From positions 1 to 64,000 of the forward strand of contig CAZSBG010000001.1 of NCBI GenBank assembly GCA_964605145.1: a stretch of 64,000 nucleotides of DNA, in the 5' to 3' direction. The translations under genes were made by a program, and so were the position numbers. The notes beneath the pieces were generated by a model. It was not told the origin of the DNA. It saw only the letters and a list, made by a program, of their open reading frames with translations, and did not search any database. The stretch comes from CAZSBG01 sp964605145. GTDB lineage: Bacteria; Zhuqueibacterota; Zhuqueibacteria; Thermofontimicrobiales; Thermofontimicrobiaceae. Below, one piece after another: positions 1 to 8,894 of this stretch (positions are counted from its first letter, which is position 1; each line of letters starts with the position of its first letter).

Positions 1-53
1 CACCATTCAGGCTACCTGGATTCCTTAATGCATTACAATGAATAATCCAGGTT
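1..53 (+). repeat. MITE-like repeat family A, copy 1 (right end only)
   Basis: These bases match 24750-24802 almost exactly, so the window opens inside a copy of a roughly 165-bp dispersed element. The visible part has a perfect 9-bp stem (ACCTGGATT pairing with AATCCAGGT) around a 21-base loop. The remaining left part should lie outside the window. The element is non-coding and lies downstream of the Hfq-like gene. Confidence 0.8.
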
Positions 54-92
54 AGAAACCGATAGTAGCTCCACTAAATTTAAGTCATTCAC

Positions 93-674
93 TCATACTT
101 CTCCATAGATTGAACTCTTTTTCCAGTCTTTATGTTTCTCCTGAAATCGCTTCAAAAAACAGCGGCCTTTCTTATTTCTTAAATCGTAAATGCTGTGACG
201 AAAAACAGTCACAGGAACTCCGCCTTTTAATAACAGCGTAATTTCATATCTTGAAAAATCCTGAATAATTCCCCGCAGTTGCTCTCCTTCCATCAAGGTG
301 AAAAATAAAACTTCCCGCTCATTCATCAACACGTAAAGCGATTTATTTTTAACATGATTTCGCAGCGCAAGGTTTTCCGTTGGCTCAAGCCGCATCTTTT
401 TCACAAGCGGATCAATTTTCAATTGCGAACTGACTGAGTCAGTTACCTGTTCGGAATGGAGAAATTTTATATCATGTTTTTTAACGAGCTTTTCCTCACC
501 GCTACCCTCTATTTTTAGGAGAACATCATATTTCATATTTTCTTTTACATTGGCATTAAATGATTCATTGGAGTGACAATAAAAATTGAAAATCTCGCGA
601 TGAGATGTGGCTTCATCAAAAACGCTTTTTCCATAATTCGTTTCGAGATGTTTTTTAAATCCAGCTAATGGCAA
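93..674 (-). CDS. Putative tandem Hfq/Sm-like domain protein
   Basis: This is a 193-residue soluble protein with no signal peptide. Residues about 115-168 resemble bacterial Hfq: a strand, then GEQLRGIIQDF (compare GIKLQGQIESF), then ITLLLK, then VFRHSI at the place of Hfq's VYKHAI. Residues about 30-75 repeat the same plan more weakly, with YDVLLK followed by VKKHDI. The protein therefore looks like two Sm-like folds in one chain, perhaps an RNA-binding post-transcriptional regulator; this is inference from pattern only. The start is a TTG preceded by a purine-rich GAGAGAAA and closely by an in-frame stop, so the N-terminus is uncertain. It lies about 90 bp downstream of exbD and may be co-transcribed. 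The alternative is an unrelated small beta-barrel protein. Confidence 0.55.
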   Translation of the reverse strand: MPLAGFKKHLETNYGKSVFDEATSHREIFNFYCHSNESFNANVKENMKYDVLLKIEGSGEEKLVKKHDIKFLHSEQVTDSVSSQLKIDPLVKKMRLEPTENLALRNHVKNKSLYVLMNEREVLFFTLMEGEQLRGIIQDFSRYEITLLLKGGVPVTVFRHSIYDLRNKKGRCFLKRFQEKHKDWKKSSIYGEV

Positions 675-760
675 TTTCTCTCTCAGTTAAACGTTGACTT
701 AAATTAGAATTATGATTCGGATTAAGAATAAAATCAGTGGACTCTTCGAGAGCAATCAGG

Positions 761-1165
761 TCACTTCGGTTCTTCCCTTTCCGTGGCAATCGCCAATTCA
801 TCGATGCCCACGCCTTTTGCAGCATCCATCACATCCACGACGAGACCATGCATACACTCCTTATCCGCTTTAATAATCAACACCTTACTGCGATATGTTT
901 CCTTTGCCTCGCGCAAACGCTGATCCAGTTCATCCGATGTCAACGGTTCTCCATTCAATTCCATTTCGCCGGTTTTGGAAATAATAATATTTAAGTCCTT
1001 TTCCGGCGGCAAATCCGATTCAGCGGCTTTGGGCAAATCCACCTTTAAGCCGGGAGGTGTGGAGAAAACCGTGGTGACCATAAAAAAGATCAGCAATAAA
1101 AATACGCAGTCAATTAACGGGGTAATGTCCATCCCCTTTTCTTCCAGACTACTTTTCGTTTTCAT
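761..1165 (-). CDS. exbD: ExbD/TolR-family biopolymer transport protein
   Basis: A 134-residue protein with a short cytoplasmic N-terminus, one membrane segment (about residues 18-38) and a periplasmic domain. The segment contains PLIDCVFLLLIFFM, with the conserved proton-relay Asp typical of ExbD/TolR. The periplasmic part ends in the usual alpha/beta domain (KADKECMHGLVVDVMDAAKGVGI). The family partners with ExbB/TolQ to turn proton-motive force into mechanical work across the periplasm. It starts 26 bp after the exbB-like gene with a GGAG ribosome site, so the two are an operon. No TonB, TolA or TolB is visible nearby, so the energised partner is unknown; the neighbouring TPR and outer-membrane proteins are candidates. 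Confidence 0.9.
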   Translation of the reverse strand: MKTKSSLEEKGMDITPLIDCVFLLLIFFMVTTVFSTPPGLKVDLPKAAESDLPPEKDLNIIISKTGEMELNGEPLTSDELDQRLREAKETYRSKVLIIKADKECMHGLVVDVMDAAKGVGIDELAIATEREEPK

Positions 1166-1191
1166 GGATTATATATCTCCAATATGTCGAT

Positions 1192-1992
1192 TTATTCAAT
1201 ATTCAAGGATGACTTAACTTCATTTTCCAGCTTGCTCCCCTCTTCATCCGAAATATTCAATTCAATTCGTTTGTCTTTCAAAAAATTTTCTTCATCTTTA
1301 TTGAGAACGCCATCGCGGTAAGCGGTCATCAACATTTCTTTGTATGTTCTGAACCGGGCTAAATCCCTCAGCAATGCATTGATGAAAAGCGTTTGATAAG
1401 GCTCGACTTGAATGAGTCTTTTCTCAATCACCCGCCGGAAAAAGCTATACGCCAGCACCGAAGGGATGGCCACAATGAGGCCTGTTGCTGTGGTGATCAA
1501 TGCTTCTGAAATACCACCTGAAACCACAGTGGGATCCCCGACTCCGGATTCCGTGATTGCCGCAAATGATTTTATCATACCAAGGATGGTTCCCAGCAAA
1601 CCCAGCAAAGGAGAAACAGTACTTACCGTATAAATGATGGCGATGTACTCTTCCAAATATGTGCGGGAATTTTCCTCCGCAGTCAATCCCAGTTCCGATC
1701 GCATTTCACCAATGGACCGCTTTTCCCTCGCCAGAAACTCAAATCTCTCCAGTATTTTCAAGTACACATAGGTCAACATATTTTTATTTTTCTGGCAGTA
1801 CTGAACAGCTTCTTCCACATCCCCCGTGGCCAGTGCATCGGTAGTGTTTTTTAACACATTATTCGCCTGATCCCCCAAAGGCACCTTCATGTACCTCCAG
1901 ATTCTTTCCAGAATGAAAGCCAGAGAAATAATGGACAGGAAAACCAGCGGCAACATAATATATAAACCGCCCTTTACAATATACTCAATCAT
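1192..1992 (-). CDS. exbB: MotA/TolQ/ExbB proton-channel protein
   Basis: A 266-residue inner-membrane protein. I chose the internal ATG (MIEYIVKGG) because it follows AGGAGG at good spacing; the longer frame adds 18 residues with no better site. The first membrane segment is at about residues 8-28. The channel core at about 125-205 carries the family pattern STVSPLLGLLGTILGMIKSF and ISEALITTATGLIVAIPS. With the downstream ExbD-like protein it should form a proton-driven motor. Unusually, the last 45 residues form a charged cytoplasmic extension (DGVLNKDEENFLKDKRIELNIS) that reads like a helix pair with a DG...E motif, which is not standard in ExbB. Confidence 0.9.
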   Translation of the reverse strand: MIEYIVKGGLYIMLPLVFLSIISLAFILERIWRYMKVPLGDQANNVLKNTTDALATGDVEEAVQYCQKNKNMLTYVYLKILERFEFLAREKRSIGEMRSELGLTAEENSRTYLEEYIAIIYTVSTVSPLLGLLGTILGMIKSFAAITESGVGDPTVVSGGISEALITTATGLIVAIPSVLAYSFFRRVIEKRLIQVEPYQTLFINALLRDLARFRTYKEMLMTAYRDGVLNKDEENFLKDKRIELNISDEEGSKLENEVKSSLNIE

Positions 1993-2139
1993 GGAGCCTC
2001 CTAAAAAAATGATAATCACAAATCTTGGGTGATTCTTACAATTCAATTATAATTCAAACCAGCGATTAGTTAAAGTTGTTAGCGCTTGATTTCATGGAAC
2101 TTAATCTAACAACAAATTTCTATCTCCCAATCACTGCTT

Positions 2140-5100
2140 TTAATAATTTTCTTTAATCCAATCATAGTGCTCTTTTGCAAAAGCATGGGCATCCTGGTGG
2201 GCAGGATCGTCTTTATATTTTTGAATGATTTCCTCGTAAATTTGCAGCGCGTTTTTCCATTCTTTCAGCATTTCATAGGAAGCAGCCATATTTACGCGCG
2301 CTCCCACAGCAACATCTGCATCAGGATATTTATTAATGACGGCACGAAACGCCTTGATGGCTTCACGATACTTTTTCTCGTCAAATAGCAGACTTGCTTT
2401 TTCGTATTCCTTATATGAACTTATTTGAGCCAACTCATACACATGCGCCTTCGCTTTTTCAGCCAATTCTGCATCAGGATACCGATCAATTAACTGCTGA
2501 TATGTTTCCGTGGCTTCATCGTATCGTTTGTTATTGTAATGCCAGTCTCCAATCGTGAACAGCGCATCGATGGCGTAGGCGCTGTCAGGATACGTTGTAA
2601 TTAACTCCTGAAATATTTCAATTCCCTGGTCTTCCTGGCCATTCTGAATATAACCCCAGCCTGAATTGTACATGGATAGAGCTGCGTATCGGGAATTCGG
2701 ATATTTTTTTTGCACGTTTTTATAGGCTTCAATAGAACTATCGAAATCCCTTCCATTGAAGTAACATTCAGCGATTTGATACGCTGCTTCAGCCGCTTCA
2801 TCGCGGTTCGGATATTGCGTTATAATTGTGCGAAATGAATTTCTGGCTTCATCCCATCTGCCGATTCGCATAAGGCAGTATCCGCGATAATACAATGCAT
2901 AAAGCCGATTATCACCTGATTTCACCAATTCGATTACTTTTTGAAACGTCTTTGCAGCCAGTGCATAATTTTCCGTGTTATAATACGCAATGCCTAATTG
3001 AAACGTAACGTCCGGGATAAAAAATGAATTTGGATATTCCTCGATTGCAGTTTGATACATCGCCACAGCCTGGCCATAATCTTTCAAGCTCAGATAGCAA
3101 TTCCCTTTCAGAAAATAGGCCTGAACCAAATTGTCTTCATTTTCAGCCGAAGCAATAATTTGATCCGCAACCAGAATACCATCCTGATATCTTGCCATTT
3201 CGTAGTATGCCTGGGCCAAAGCCAGTTGTCCATCAGAACGGTCCGCTTTTGATTTCGCTCCGGCGATGAATTTTTGAGCGGTATCAATGGCATTCTGCGG
3301 TTCGCCGGCTTTCAGGTAGCAGGTCACGAGACGGCGCAATGCTTTGGATTTCAATTCAGGAAGCACCCGGGGCATGGCTAACAATCGCTCGAAATCCTCG
3401 ATGGCCATGTCATAATTTTCGACCTGCAAATGAATTGCGCCCCGACCAAAGAGTGCGCTCTGTTGAATTTCCTGTTTCTCAACGTCTCGGATGGCAATAT
3501 TGAACTCGCGAATGGCTTTTTCATATTGCTCTGCTGTCACGTAGAGACGGGCGAGATAGTAATGGATTTCAGCCTTTCTCGCCGGTTCATCCATCACGTC
3601 CATCACCTGAAGGAGCACTTTTTCTGCCTGTTCAAAATTTCCTTGCTGAAGATATATTTCACTGATTTCCGAGTATGCCCCGGGGAAATATTCAGAACTT
3701 TTTTCAATTTTTCTGAAATACTCCACTGCCAAATCGACCTGTTTATCATCCCTGTAGCAGAGGCCCAGTTCAAAATATACTGAATTTTTGTCTATGATTT
3801 CATTATCCTGATATTCCTTGAGAATGGATTGAAACGCTTCGATGGCCTGAGAATAATCCTTGCGATCGTAATAAATACGCGCGATTTGCAGGTAGGCGAG
3901 AGGAGTCTGATCATTTTCAGGATACGTTTCGATGAGCTGATTCATCACATTCAACGCCTGGTCGAACTGACCTTTTCGCTGATACGTCAATCCCTTCCCG
4001 TAATATGCATTGGGATGCAGATGACTGCTTGGGAAAGAGTCGATCACAACCTGATAATATACCTGGGCAGAGTCGTATGAAAAATCTTCAAAATAAGCCA
4101 TGGCGACCTGGTAATACGCCTCGTCCACAGTAAATTCTATTTGCTCACTGACCTCCCGGTATCCCTTGATGTAAAGTTTGTATTCATCAACAGCCTGACC
4201 AAACGCATTGTGCTGAAAATTGATCTTCGCAATCTGGAATTGCATTTTACCCTGAAACATCCTGTCCATACTGATGTCTATCGCATTTCTATAAACCTGA
4301 ATCGCCTCTTCCAATCCCTTTGAACGGAGCGTAACATCGGCAGCTTTTATGTATGCAGTTTCCACCAGATCAACCATGGGCAGATAGTCCTGGGGCACGC
4401 GCAAATAAGCTGTCACAGAACTATCCGGTTCATTCATCTGGTCGAAAGCATCGCCTATTCGGATAAATGCTTTCGCCGAGAGTTCGATTATGTGTTGTTC
4501 TTCACGGCTCTTGCCAATGCCCGACTCAACCTGGCTGCGTCGTTTCAAGCGGGATAACTCCATTTCGCTCCACTGGCGTTCACTGAACGACTCCGGCACA
4601 TAGTTGTGAATGAGATACCGATATCCTTCAATCGCATTTTGATAATCATCCAATTCGAAATAACTTTCGCCAATCTGAAATTGGGAGCGAACCGAGTAAT
4701 CCCCTTCCGGAAATCGGTCGATCTTTTCTTCAAATGCGTCAATGGCATTGGCGTATTTCTCAAGTTTGTAATACGACCAGCCAATATTGTAAAGCGCTCG
4801 TTCGGCGTATTCACTGTCTCCAAACTTTTCCAGCAGAAAATTTGCCTCTTCAATGGTGGTTTCGTATTGTTCCTGATTGTATCGCGAAAGTACAACCTGA
4901 TTTTGCGCCATGGCTTTCAGTCGTTCAACACCGGCCTGCTGCACGACGATTTTGAAATTTTCAACAGCACTGTCGTAGTCGCCCAGATTTTTGTAGCAAT
5001 TGGCCATCTGATATCTGGCGGCAACCGGAACGCTGATCACCATATCCGCGAGCGTTGTGGTAACTTGCTTTTCCTTCAGAAACGGGCTGTCTATGGACAG

Positions 5101-5256
5101 AATTTTTTCGTATTTTGTAATCGCCTGAGAATAATCTTCGATCACAAACAACTTCTGCCCTTTTTCGAACATATTGAGCATCTGTGTAGGTGAAGGAATA
5201 AAATGGCTCAGCGTTGCAGCGCCGGCAACCAGAAGAATGAGTAACTTTTCAAACAT
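2140..5256 (-). CDS. Giant tetratricopeptide-repeat protein, envelope-associated
   Basis: A 1038-residue protein made almost entirely of TPR units (about 25) from residue 30 to the end. Typical units read YPDS-YA-DALF-IG-YYN-KRY-EA-YQQLI-YP, the periplasmic type seen in YbgF/CpoB and BamD. The N-terminus is hydrophobic (MFEKLLILLVAGAATL), consistent with export or anchoring, without a clear lipobox. TPR superhelices of this size act as protein-protein scaffolds. It lies between the outer-membrane-like gene (47 bp away) and the ExbB gene, so it could link the inner-membrane motor to the outer membrane, as YbgF does on a smaller scale in Tol-Pal systems. The specific role is inference. Confidence 0.85.
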   Translation of the reverse strand: MFEKLLILLVAGAATLSHFIPSPTQMLNMFEKGQKLFVIEDYSQAITKYEKILSIDSPFLKEKQVTTTLADMVISVPVAARYQMANCYKNLGDYDSAVENFKIVVQQAGVERLKAMAQNQVVLSRYNQEQYETTIEEANFLLEKFGDSEYAERALYNIGWSYYKLEKYANAIDAFEEKIDRFPEGDYSVRSQFQIGESYFELDDYQNAIEGYRYLIHNYVPESFSERQWSEMELSRLKRRSQVESGIGKSREEQHIIELSAKAFIRIGDAFDQMNEPDSSVTAYLRVPQDYLPMVDLVETAYIKAADVTLRSKGLEEAIQVYRNAIDISMDRMFQGKMQFQIAKINFQHNAFGQAVDEYKLYIKGYREVSEQIEFTVDEAYYQVAMAYFEDFSYDSAQVYYQVVIDSFPSSHLHPNAYYGKGLTYQRKGQFDQALNVMNQLIETYPENDQTPLAYLQIARIYYDRKDYSQAIEAFQSILKEYQDNEIIDKNSVYFELGLCYRDDKQVDLAVEYFRKIEKSSEYFPGAYSEISEIYLQQGNFEQAEKVLLQVMDVMDEPARKAEIHYYLARLYVTAEQYEKAIREFNIAIRDVEKQEIQQSALFGRGAIHLQVENYDMAIEDFERLLAMPRVLPELKSKALRRLVTCYLKAGEPQNAIDTAQKFIAGAKSKADRSDGQLALAQAYYEMARYQDGILVADQIIASAENEDNLVQAYFLKGNCYLSLKDYGQAVAMYQTAIEEYPNSFFIPDVTFQLGIAYYNTENYALAAKTFQKVIELVKSGDNRLYALYYRGYCLMRIGRWDEARNSFRTIITQYPNRDEAAEAAYQIAECYFNGRDFDSSIEAYKNVQKKYPNSRYAALSMYNSGWGYIQNGQEDQGIEIFQELITTYPDSAYAIDALFTIGDWHYNNKRYDEATETYQQLIDRYPDAELAEKAKAHVYELAQISSYKEYEKASLLFDEKKYREAIKAFRAVINKYPDADVAVGARVNMAASYEMLKEWKNALQIYEEIIQKYKDDPAHQDAHAFAKEHYDWIKENY

Positions 5257-5302
5257 AGTTTAATCCAAAAATTTTATGCACCCATTTTGAATAAAATGAA
5301 TT

Positions 5303-7936
5303 TTACCAACCTGCCAGAACCCTCACGAAAAACCGAAAATAGCTTTTGTTTTTATACGCGGCCTGTTCGCTGATATAGGTGCGCTTTATATTTTGGAAGC
5401 CAATATTAAATTTTAATTTATAGCCGTTATAATCCGATGCATTTGTCGCCATAAGCATAAATATCCGGTCATTGGTGCTGTTTATCGGATTCAATTTATC
5501 GCGATACCGGTAAACAAATATATCGCCATCATTCAGGTTATCATTGATTGCTTTGAACGAGAAACCCTGGAAACCCATTCGAATTACAGTTTTTGGCGTA
5601 AAGAAATAATCCATACGAATGATGGGCATATACCATTGATTGTGATACAACGTATCATGCATGGCCGGCTCGTAGTCTCTATATTTAATTTCCCAGCGAT
5701 GCTTGAATTGCGGAATCAGCACCAATTTTTCAGACAATTTGAACTTGTAATCAATTTTGTTTACAATGCCCCAATAATTCACCTGGCCTTCATCCTGATC
5801 CAGTAATATTTCACCGTCATCACTGGACCACCGCTCGATTTTACGCTGCGAATTAAGCACGTATTTCACATTGTTTTCAATATTCAAATTGGGGATTTGA
5901 AGGTAATTCGTCCCGATATAAGTGGTGTACACCATGGAATTCCGCATGCTCAATTCATCCTGCGTATACTTGGGACTATTGAAATCAACGCCCAGTTCAG
6001 TAATATCAAACTGATACGTAGGATCCGGGATATCATCCTGAACATCTTTTGTAACATGGTAGACTTTCACCTCTGCCAGTTTGGGCAGGAATAAATCATA
6101 ATCCAGCTTTCCGTATTTGATATAATTGCGTCCGCCGCCAGCCATTTGTTCATTTCGAAGCACACCGCCGGTAATCCTGAAGCCTCTCCACAACTGGTAC
6201 CCGGCAAACATGTGAAATCCCTTTAAATCGCGATTGTACACGTGGTCCGGCAATTGATCGTTCTCGCGCACATCAATCACGTCATTGTTGTTCCAGTCAT
6301 CGCCATAGTCAAACCGTGGCGGGTCGCGGTAAAACATCATGAATGGTTCGTGATAATCCGGTGTTCCATTGCTATTCTGGTCATCATCCGGAATACCGTC
6401 GTTGTTCTCGTCTAACCCGGGAAAAATACCGGCATCCGGGCGAATATCGGTTGTACTGAACACCTCCTCAGGATTTTCCTCGTAAACCGGGTCTAAACTG
6501 CTGCCGCGATAAACTAATGCACCATCTGGGTACCGGTCATTATCATCATTGTCATCCACCAGCATGTCGTACACCCCGCCGGAATCGTACACAGCGCTCG
6601 CGCTGCTTGTTTCCACACGCATGGTTCCCCGTTCCCGGCTGAATGTGGTTAGATTGGTCAAATATTCCGGGTCCACTTTGAAGTATTCACCGCCAAATGT
6701 GACCGGCCCAAGATTTCGTTTCACCTGTACAAAATACGCATTGCTTTTTTGTTCGACCCGATCGCCAATGAGCACCGGGAATTTTGAATGGAGCACATTG
6801 GTATTATATTCTCCATTTATTCTGAATCCAAACAGATTGGCGCTGAAATTAACGCCGTAAATCGACCGCCCGGTATTTAAACTATAGTCAATTAATTCCA
6901 TCTTTTTATTTGATTCATCCTTTACATTGCCTCTTGCTTGCCTTAGCATTTGATAATTTGTTTTTGATAATGTCAAATCCACCTGGCTTTCATAATATTC
7001 GTGGGCGGCATATATTCTGTAGTCATTGGCAACAACCAGTCCAATTTGAATAGACTTAATGGACGTGATATTTGTCGCTATCGGGATAACCAGTTCAAAA
7101 CTGCCATTGCCATTGGCTTCCAAAGGATAGCTGGTTTCATTCATGGGCGCCATATCGACGAACTGACCGTTAATATAGATTTTCGGTCGGGCATAAAGTT
7201 TGGTACCTGCTCCGTCTTCCGGGGAATCATCCGTAAATTTTAGATAGAGCACTTCCGGCTTGCTTTCAGTAACCTCACCCTTCAATGAAGCATCTTCCGA
7301 GCCTTCCTTGCTTTTTGTCTGATGAATATTTACATACGTCGCGCCGAACTTCAATATATCACCAATCTCGGTTTCCCAGTGCCCCCCGAAAAGATATCGA
7401 TTCCACAAATGCGGCGCTGAAGCTCGTTCCACCGTGGTCGTGCTTCGCAGTGGCATATAAATCGGATCGGAAAACCGGGAATAAACGACCGTAAACTGGT
7501 TCTTTTCTGTTTTGCCATCCCAGCGAATACCATTCAGCCTGGCGAGCTCCAGGGTGAGGGAAGTAAATTTTGTGCGAACAGCGTCGCCAATGATGAAGCT
7601 GGTTGAAAAGCCCTTGTAATTATCCTTTGCCACCACGAGATTTTCGAACCAGTTGGTGTAATATTTATATTTAATCAGATCGTCGGCATTGGCGGGATTC
7701 TGTCGCGCCATGGAAAAAATATCCAGACCCTCCAGCAAAAAATTACCGAAATCATCGTAGCGCTTCAGTGTTAAGAACTCCTGGGAATAGTTCTTGTATC
7801 CCTCCTCGGAATAGTTATTGTATTTTTCATCCGAAGAGCCGGGCGCCGTGATAAATTGGGGGAATGCAAATCGAGGCAACATGATTAAAGATAAAACAAG
7901 CAATAAAAAAATGGAGAAAGACTTAAAATTTCTCAT
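5303..7936 (-). CDS. Probable outer-membrane beta-barrel protein with Ca-binding Asp-rich loops
   Basis: An 877-residue exported protein with a clear signal peptide (residues 1-26, ending FAFPQ). I do not recognise a named family. The body is rich in alternating aromatic/polar strands typical of outer-membrane barrels, especially from about residue 570 on, and it ends ...FFVRVLAGW with a terminal aromatic residue. Around residues 495-560 it holds acidic repeats such as DENNDGIPDDDQNSNG and NNNDVIDVREND, resembling thrombospondin type-3 / dockerin-like calcium loops. A GGGAG site precedes the ATG. It is the first gene of a likely operon with the TPR, ExbB and ExbD genes. The function is unknown; an OM partner of the ExbBD motor is a reasonable guess. 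Confidence 0.7.
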   Translation of the reverse strand: MRNFKSFSIFLLLVLSLIMLPRFAFPQFITAPGSSDEKYNNYSEEGYKNYSQEFLTLKRYDDFGNFLLEGLDIFSMARQNPANADDLIKYKYYTNWFENLVVAKDNYKGFSTSFIIGDAVRTKFTSLTLELARLNGIRWDGKTEKNQFTVVYSRFSDPIYMPLRSTTTVERASAPHLWNRYLFGGHWETEIGDILKFGATYVNIHQTKSKEGSEDASLKGEVTESKPEVLYLKFTDDSPEDGAGTKLYARPKIYINGQFVDMAPMNETSYPLEANGNGSFELVIPIATNITSIKSIQIGLVVANDYRIYAAHEYYESQVDLTLSKTNYQMLRQARGNVKDESNKKMELIDYSLNTGRSIYGVNFSANLFGFRINGEYNTNVLHSKFPVLIGDRVEQKSNAYFVQVKRNLGPVTFGGEYFKVDPEYLTNLTTFSRERGTMRVETSSASAVYDSGGVYDMLVDDNDDNDRYPDGALVYRGSSLDPVYEENPEEVFSTTDIRPDAGIFPGLDENNDGIPDDDQNSNGTPDYHEPFMMFYRDPPRFDYGDDWNNNDVIDVRENDQLPDHVYNRDLKGFHMFAGYQLWRGFRITGGVLRNEQMAGGGRNYIKYGKLDYDLFLPKLAEVKVYHVTKDVQDDIPDPTYQFDITELGVDFNSPKYTQDELSMRNSMVYTTYIGTNYLQIPNLNIENNVKYVLNSQRKIERWSSDDGEILLDQDEGQVNYWGIVNKIDYKFKLSEKLVLIPQFKHRWEIKYRDYEPAMHDTLYHNQWYMPIIRMDYFFTPKTVIRMGFQGFSFKAINDNLNDGDIFVYRYRDKLNPINSTNDRIFMLMATNASDYNGYKLKFNIGFQNIKRTYISEQAAYKNKSYFRFFVRVLAGW

Positions 7937-7986
7937 GGGTTAATACTCCCAAAGAAGACCAATACAGATTTAATTTTATTTTATGC

Positions 7987-8001
7987 CGGGTTTTAAACCC
8001 G
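7987..8001 (-). terminator. Possible weak stem-loop terminator
   Basis: A short palindrome, CGGGTTTTAAACCCG, lies about 40 bp downstream of the MNT gene. On the minus strand it is followed by AT-rich sequence but no clean U-tract, so termination is only possible. Confidence 0.35.
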
Positions 8002-8039
8002 TGGTTGAGTTGATTACAAAATCAAAAATTAAACGTGCT

Positions 8040-8357
8040 CTATAAACGGCTCATGTCAATACGCTCGCCGTATTTCAAAATATCAGAAGCAACAGGGTCC
8101 GTTAAATTAAATTCTTTTTCCCGAAATGGATGCGGTTCTATTCTGCTATCAATAGCACGTCGTAGGCGCATAAGCTGCAACTGCGTATCCATCATATTTT
8201 CATATTCGCTAAGAATCACTGCAATATCAATATCACTTTCTTCATGCTGGGTTCCCCGCACATACGATCCAAACAGAAATATTTCTTTGCAATCGAAAAG
8301 CGTTTTTACGGCCACTGCATATTTTTTAGCGATACTCAAAGCATCTTTTTTATCCAT
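8040..8357 (-). CDS. MNT-type nucleotidyltransferase (antitoxin of HEPN/MNT module)
   Basis: A 105-residue minimal nucleotidyltransferase. The hallmark GS-x2-RG-x5-SDIDIAV is present (LFGSYVRGTQHEESDIDIAV), with both Asp residues of the metal site intact, so it may be catalytically active. Known MntA antitoxins of this family AMPylate the HEPN toxin. The start overlaps the end of the upstream HEPN gene by 22 bp, the usual tight coupling of these pairs. It is the last gene of the small toxin-antitoxin patch before the envelope operon. Confidence 0.85.
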   Translation of the reverse strand: MDKKDALSIAKKYAVAVKTLFDCKEIFLFGSYVRGTQHEESDIDIAVILSEYENMMDTQLQLMRLRRAIDSRIEPHPFREKEFNLTDPVASDILKYGERIDMSRL

Positions 8358-8779
8358 GAACGTATTTCCCTAATTCGATCAATCCAGGATTCTGTAAATT
8401 CACGAGTACATTGATTATAAAACTCTTTTTTATAATCATCGTACCGCGCGTTTATATTGAATGAAGTTATTACATCAAGCCAATCTGAATAGTTACTTGT
8501 GATCTCTATTTTGCAAAGTTCAGCTAATCGAAATAGATTATGAATTTTAGGTGCGTGTTTGCCATGATTTTTAACATAAAGGGCTTTAAGCAATTTTTCT
8601 ACAGAAATGTGACCGATAAATAAAGACCAACCATGACTTTTTGCGTTGAATAACTTTATCATCGTTTCAAAATCATCATCCGAAGTAGCGATCCAATGAT
8701 TCACTATCTTGTCAATTTCATGATATGTAAGTTTTTGGTCTGTCACCCTTTTTATCACCTCATAACTATACCTTTTCAT
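8336..8779 (-). CDS. HEPN-domain protein (toxin-like partner of MNT)
   Basis: A 147-residue all-helical protein. The HEPN signature is clear: HWIATSDDDFETMIKLF, then HISVEKLLKALYVKNHGKHAP-IHNLFRLAE, then NINARYDDYKKEF. HEPN domains with MNT partners form type VII toxin-antitoxin pairs or nucleotide-related modules. I do not find the RX4-6H ribonuclease motif in the second half, so this member may not be an active RNase. Its start codon lies inside the out-of-frame end of a truncated ParE-type gene, and its 3' end overlaps the MNT gene. The first 15 or so residues look non-homologous, so the true start could be further in. Confidence 0.8.
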   Translation of the reverse strand: MKRYSYEVIKRVTDQKLTYHEIDKIVNHWIATSDDDFETMIKLFNAKSHGWSLFIGHISVEKLLKALYVKNHGKHAPKIHNLFRLAELCKIEITSNYSDWLDVITSFNINARYDDYKKEFYNQCTREFTESWIDRIREIRSWIKKML

Positions 8780-8894
8780 AAATGCCAGTCACAACTTTTA
8801 TTGCAGCCTTTTTATTTTCCAGGGCGATATATTCATAGATATCAGTGAGCCAGGATTCAGCTTCTTTTGTCCATCTTATATTGTATTCTTCCAT
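8766..8894 (-). pseudogene. Truncated RelE/ParE-family toxin
   Basis: A 42-codon reading frame begins MEEYNIRWTKEAESWL, continues DIYEYIALENKKAA and ends IYEKV before a TAG stop. This is the N-terminal half of a ParE/RelE toxin, which is normally 90-105 residues. The C-terminal half, which contains the beta-sheet and most of the ribosome or gyrase contact residues, is missing and is replaced by the HEPN gene. It overlaps the end of the antitoxin by 19 bp, the normal antitoxin-then-toxin layout. It is probably inactive. Confidence 0.75.

Noticed and set aside
4606..5193. 195-codon open frame on the plus strand
   Set aside because: It lies antisense to the TPR gene, whose repeat structure fully explains the sequence; the plus-strand translation has no recognisable domain.
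2140..5256. Regular repeats in the DNA suggesting a tandem or CRISPR array
   Set aside because: The periodicity (about 100 bp) comes from the 34-residue TPR units and is diverged in sequence; there are no identical repeats with unique spacers.
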